Source: Dyadobacter sp. 3J3 (GTDB lineage Bacteria; Bacteroidota; Bacteroidia; Cytophagales; Spirosomataceae). Taken from it: a stretch of DNA of 64,000 nucleotides. The notes below the pieces were generated by a model. It ran no database searches, had not been told where the DNA came from, and worked only from the letters and a program-made list of their open reading frames with translations. Shown here piece after piece: positions 63,451-64,000 of the stretch (position 1 is its first letter; each line of letters opens with the position of its first letter). The translations under genes and the position numbers were made by a program. The DNA lies in assembly GCF_009801115.1 (NCBI RefSeq), contig NZ_VTOL01000003.1, positions 496,001 through 560,000 of the forward strand, written 5' to 3'.

Positions 63451-64000
63451 TTACAAAAGCAATCCCGCCAAAGTCGCTGACATATAAGATGCAAGCGTCC
63501 CACAGATCAGCGCCTTAAAACCAAGACGCGCCAAATCCGCCCGGCGGGATGGAGCCAATTCTCCAATTCCACCTACCTGAATAGCAATTGAGCTAAAATT
63601 GGCAAATCCGCACAATGCAAAACTGGTGATTACAATCGTTTTATGATCTAATGTATCTTTCATTTTTACCATATCCAGATAAGCGACGAATTCATTGATA
63701 ACCATTTTTGTACCCATCAAAGAACCGGCCGCTTCGATATCTTTCGAAGGAACGCCCATGGCCCAGGCAAAAACAGAAAACAATTTCCCTAAAACGAAAT
63801 TGAAACTTAATTGAGGGAAAGAAAAAATTCCTCCGATCAATCCAAGCAAATAATCAAGCAATGCAACCAACGCTATAAAACCGATTAACATCGCAATCAC
63901 ATTAAATCCAACTTTCAACCCTTCGCCAGCTCCTGCTGCAATGGCATCCAGTAAATTCGCATGTGTTTTTTTTATTTCAAGTTTTACAGCACCTTTTGTT
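63451..64000 (-). CDS. concentrative nucleoside transporter (NupC/CNT), C-terminal part
   Basis: The frame is open to the window end and continues beyond it. The visible ~180 residues include ANLLDAIAAGAGEGLKVGFNVIAMLIGFIALVALLDYLLG, MGVPSKDIEAAGSLMGTKMVINEFVAYLDM and FALCGFANFSSIAIQVGGIGELAPSRRADLARLG, the conserved C-terminal half of CNT-family proton or sodium/nucleoside symporters. The N-terminal half lies outside the window. Transport of nucleosides across the inner membrane is the expected role. Confidence 0.92.
   Translation of the reverse strand, partial: TKGAVKLEIKKTHANLLDAIAAGAGEGLKVGFNVIAMLIGFIALVALLDYLLGLIGGIFSFPQLSFNFVLGKLFSVFAWAMGVPSKDIEAAGSLMGTKMVINEFVAYLDMVKMKDTLDHKTIVITSFALCGFANFSSIAIQVGGIGELAPSRRADLARLGFKALICGTLASYMSATLAGLLL

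Noticed and set aside
1..64000. CRISPR array or cas genes
   Set aside because: No regularly spaced direct repeats with unique spacers and no Cas-like proteins were seen.

Overview
The window looks like chromosomal DNA of a member of the Bacteroidota, most likely a Cytophagales bacterium close to Dyadobacter. The evidence is a LpxC/FabZ fusion in an lpx cluster, a TonB-dependent receptor with a carboxypeptidase-regulatory-like domain, a Bacteroidota-type promoter (TTTG-N19-TAnnTTTG) before a tRNA gene, few Shine-Dalgarno sequences, and a moderately AT-rich composition. The genus is inferred from protein character only; no search was run.

Layout. (1) 1-7.5 kb, core genome: the end of tsaD, a MOSC protein, a membrane protein, then on the minus strand HD phosphohydrolase, lpxD, lpxC/fabZ and lpxA (lipid A synthesis). 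(2) 7.6-33.7 kb, a 26-kb integrated genomic island in a CAT-anticodon tRNA gene. It is bounded by a perfect 63-bp direct repeat (7647-7709 and 33679-33741), with a tyrosine recombinase next to the right repeat and paired 12-bp putative integrase arm sites at both ends. It carries small secreted proteins and lipoproteins, a complete type I restriction-modification operon (hsdM-hsdS-hsdR plus a YgjP-like metallopeptidase gene), a plus-strand cluster of uncharacterised genes that includes a candidate new defence pair (glycosylase-like protein and EVE-like/Mrr-like nuclease) followed by a divergent SF2 helicase, a recombination/replication module (Sak4-like ATPase, DUF3871, RepA/DnaB-like ATPase, XRE regulator, two ANT-like proteins), and the integrase. 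No relaxase, coupling protein or conjugation genes are visible. Four copies of a fixed-length 45-bp palindromic element lie at the borders between these modules.

(3) 33.8-35.2 kb, just outside the right attachment site: an ArdA-type antirestriction gene behind a GC-rich, hairpin-rich leader, then a SnoaL-like protein. This may be a relic of an earlier insertion at the same site. (4) 35.8-42.6 kb: a nucleotide cyclase/MalT-like ATPase/LuxR fusion regulator, a small protein, a TonB-dependent receptor and an outer-membrane beta-barrel protein, probably a sensing and uptake locus. (5) 42.9-49.9 kb: an AraC regulator divergent from a small membrane protein, a thioredoxin-reductase-like flavoprotein and an SDR; an esterase; a Fic/DOC remnant; a Crp/Fnr regulator and two RidA-like proteins. 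(6) 49.9-53.3 kb: a TPR-DUF2971 protein, an IS4-like element whose transposase is broken by about 16 extra GC-rich bases, and tRNA-Glu. (7) 53.5-64 kb, core genome: M14 peptidase, aroQ, a XerD-type recombinase, SixA-like phosphatase, sppA, BrkB/YihY, Dyp peroxidase and the end of a concentrative nucleoside transporter gene.

All functions are read from motifs by eye. Start codons were moved inward from the longest ORF where the N-terminus, an overlap or a ribosome-binding site favoured it.
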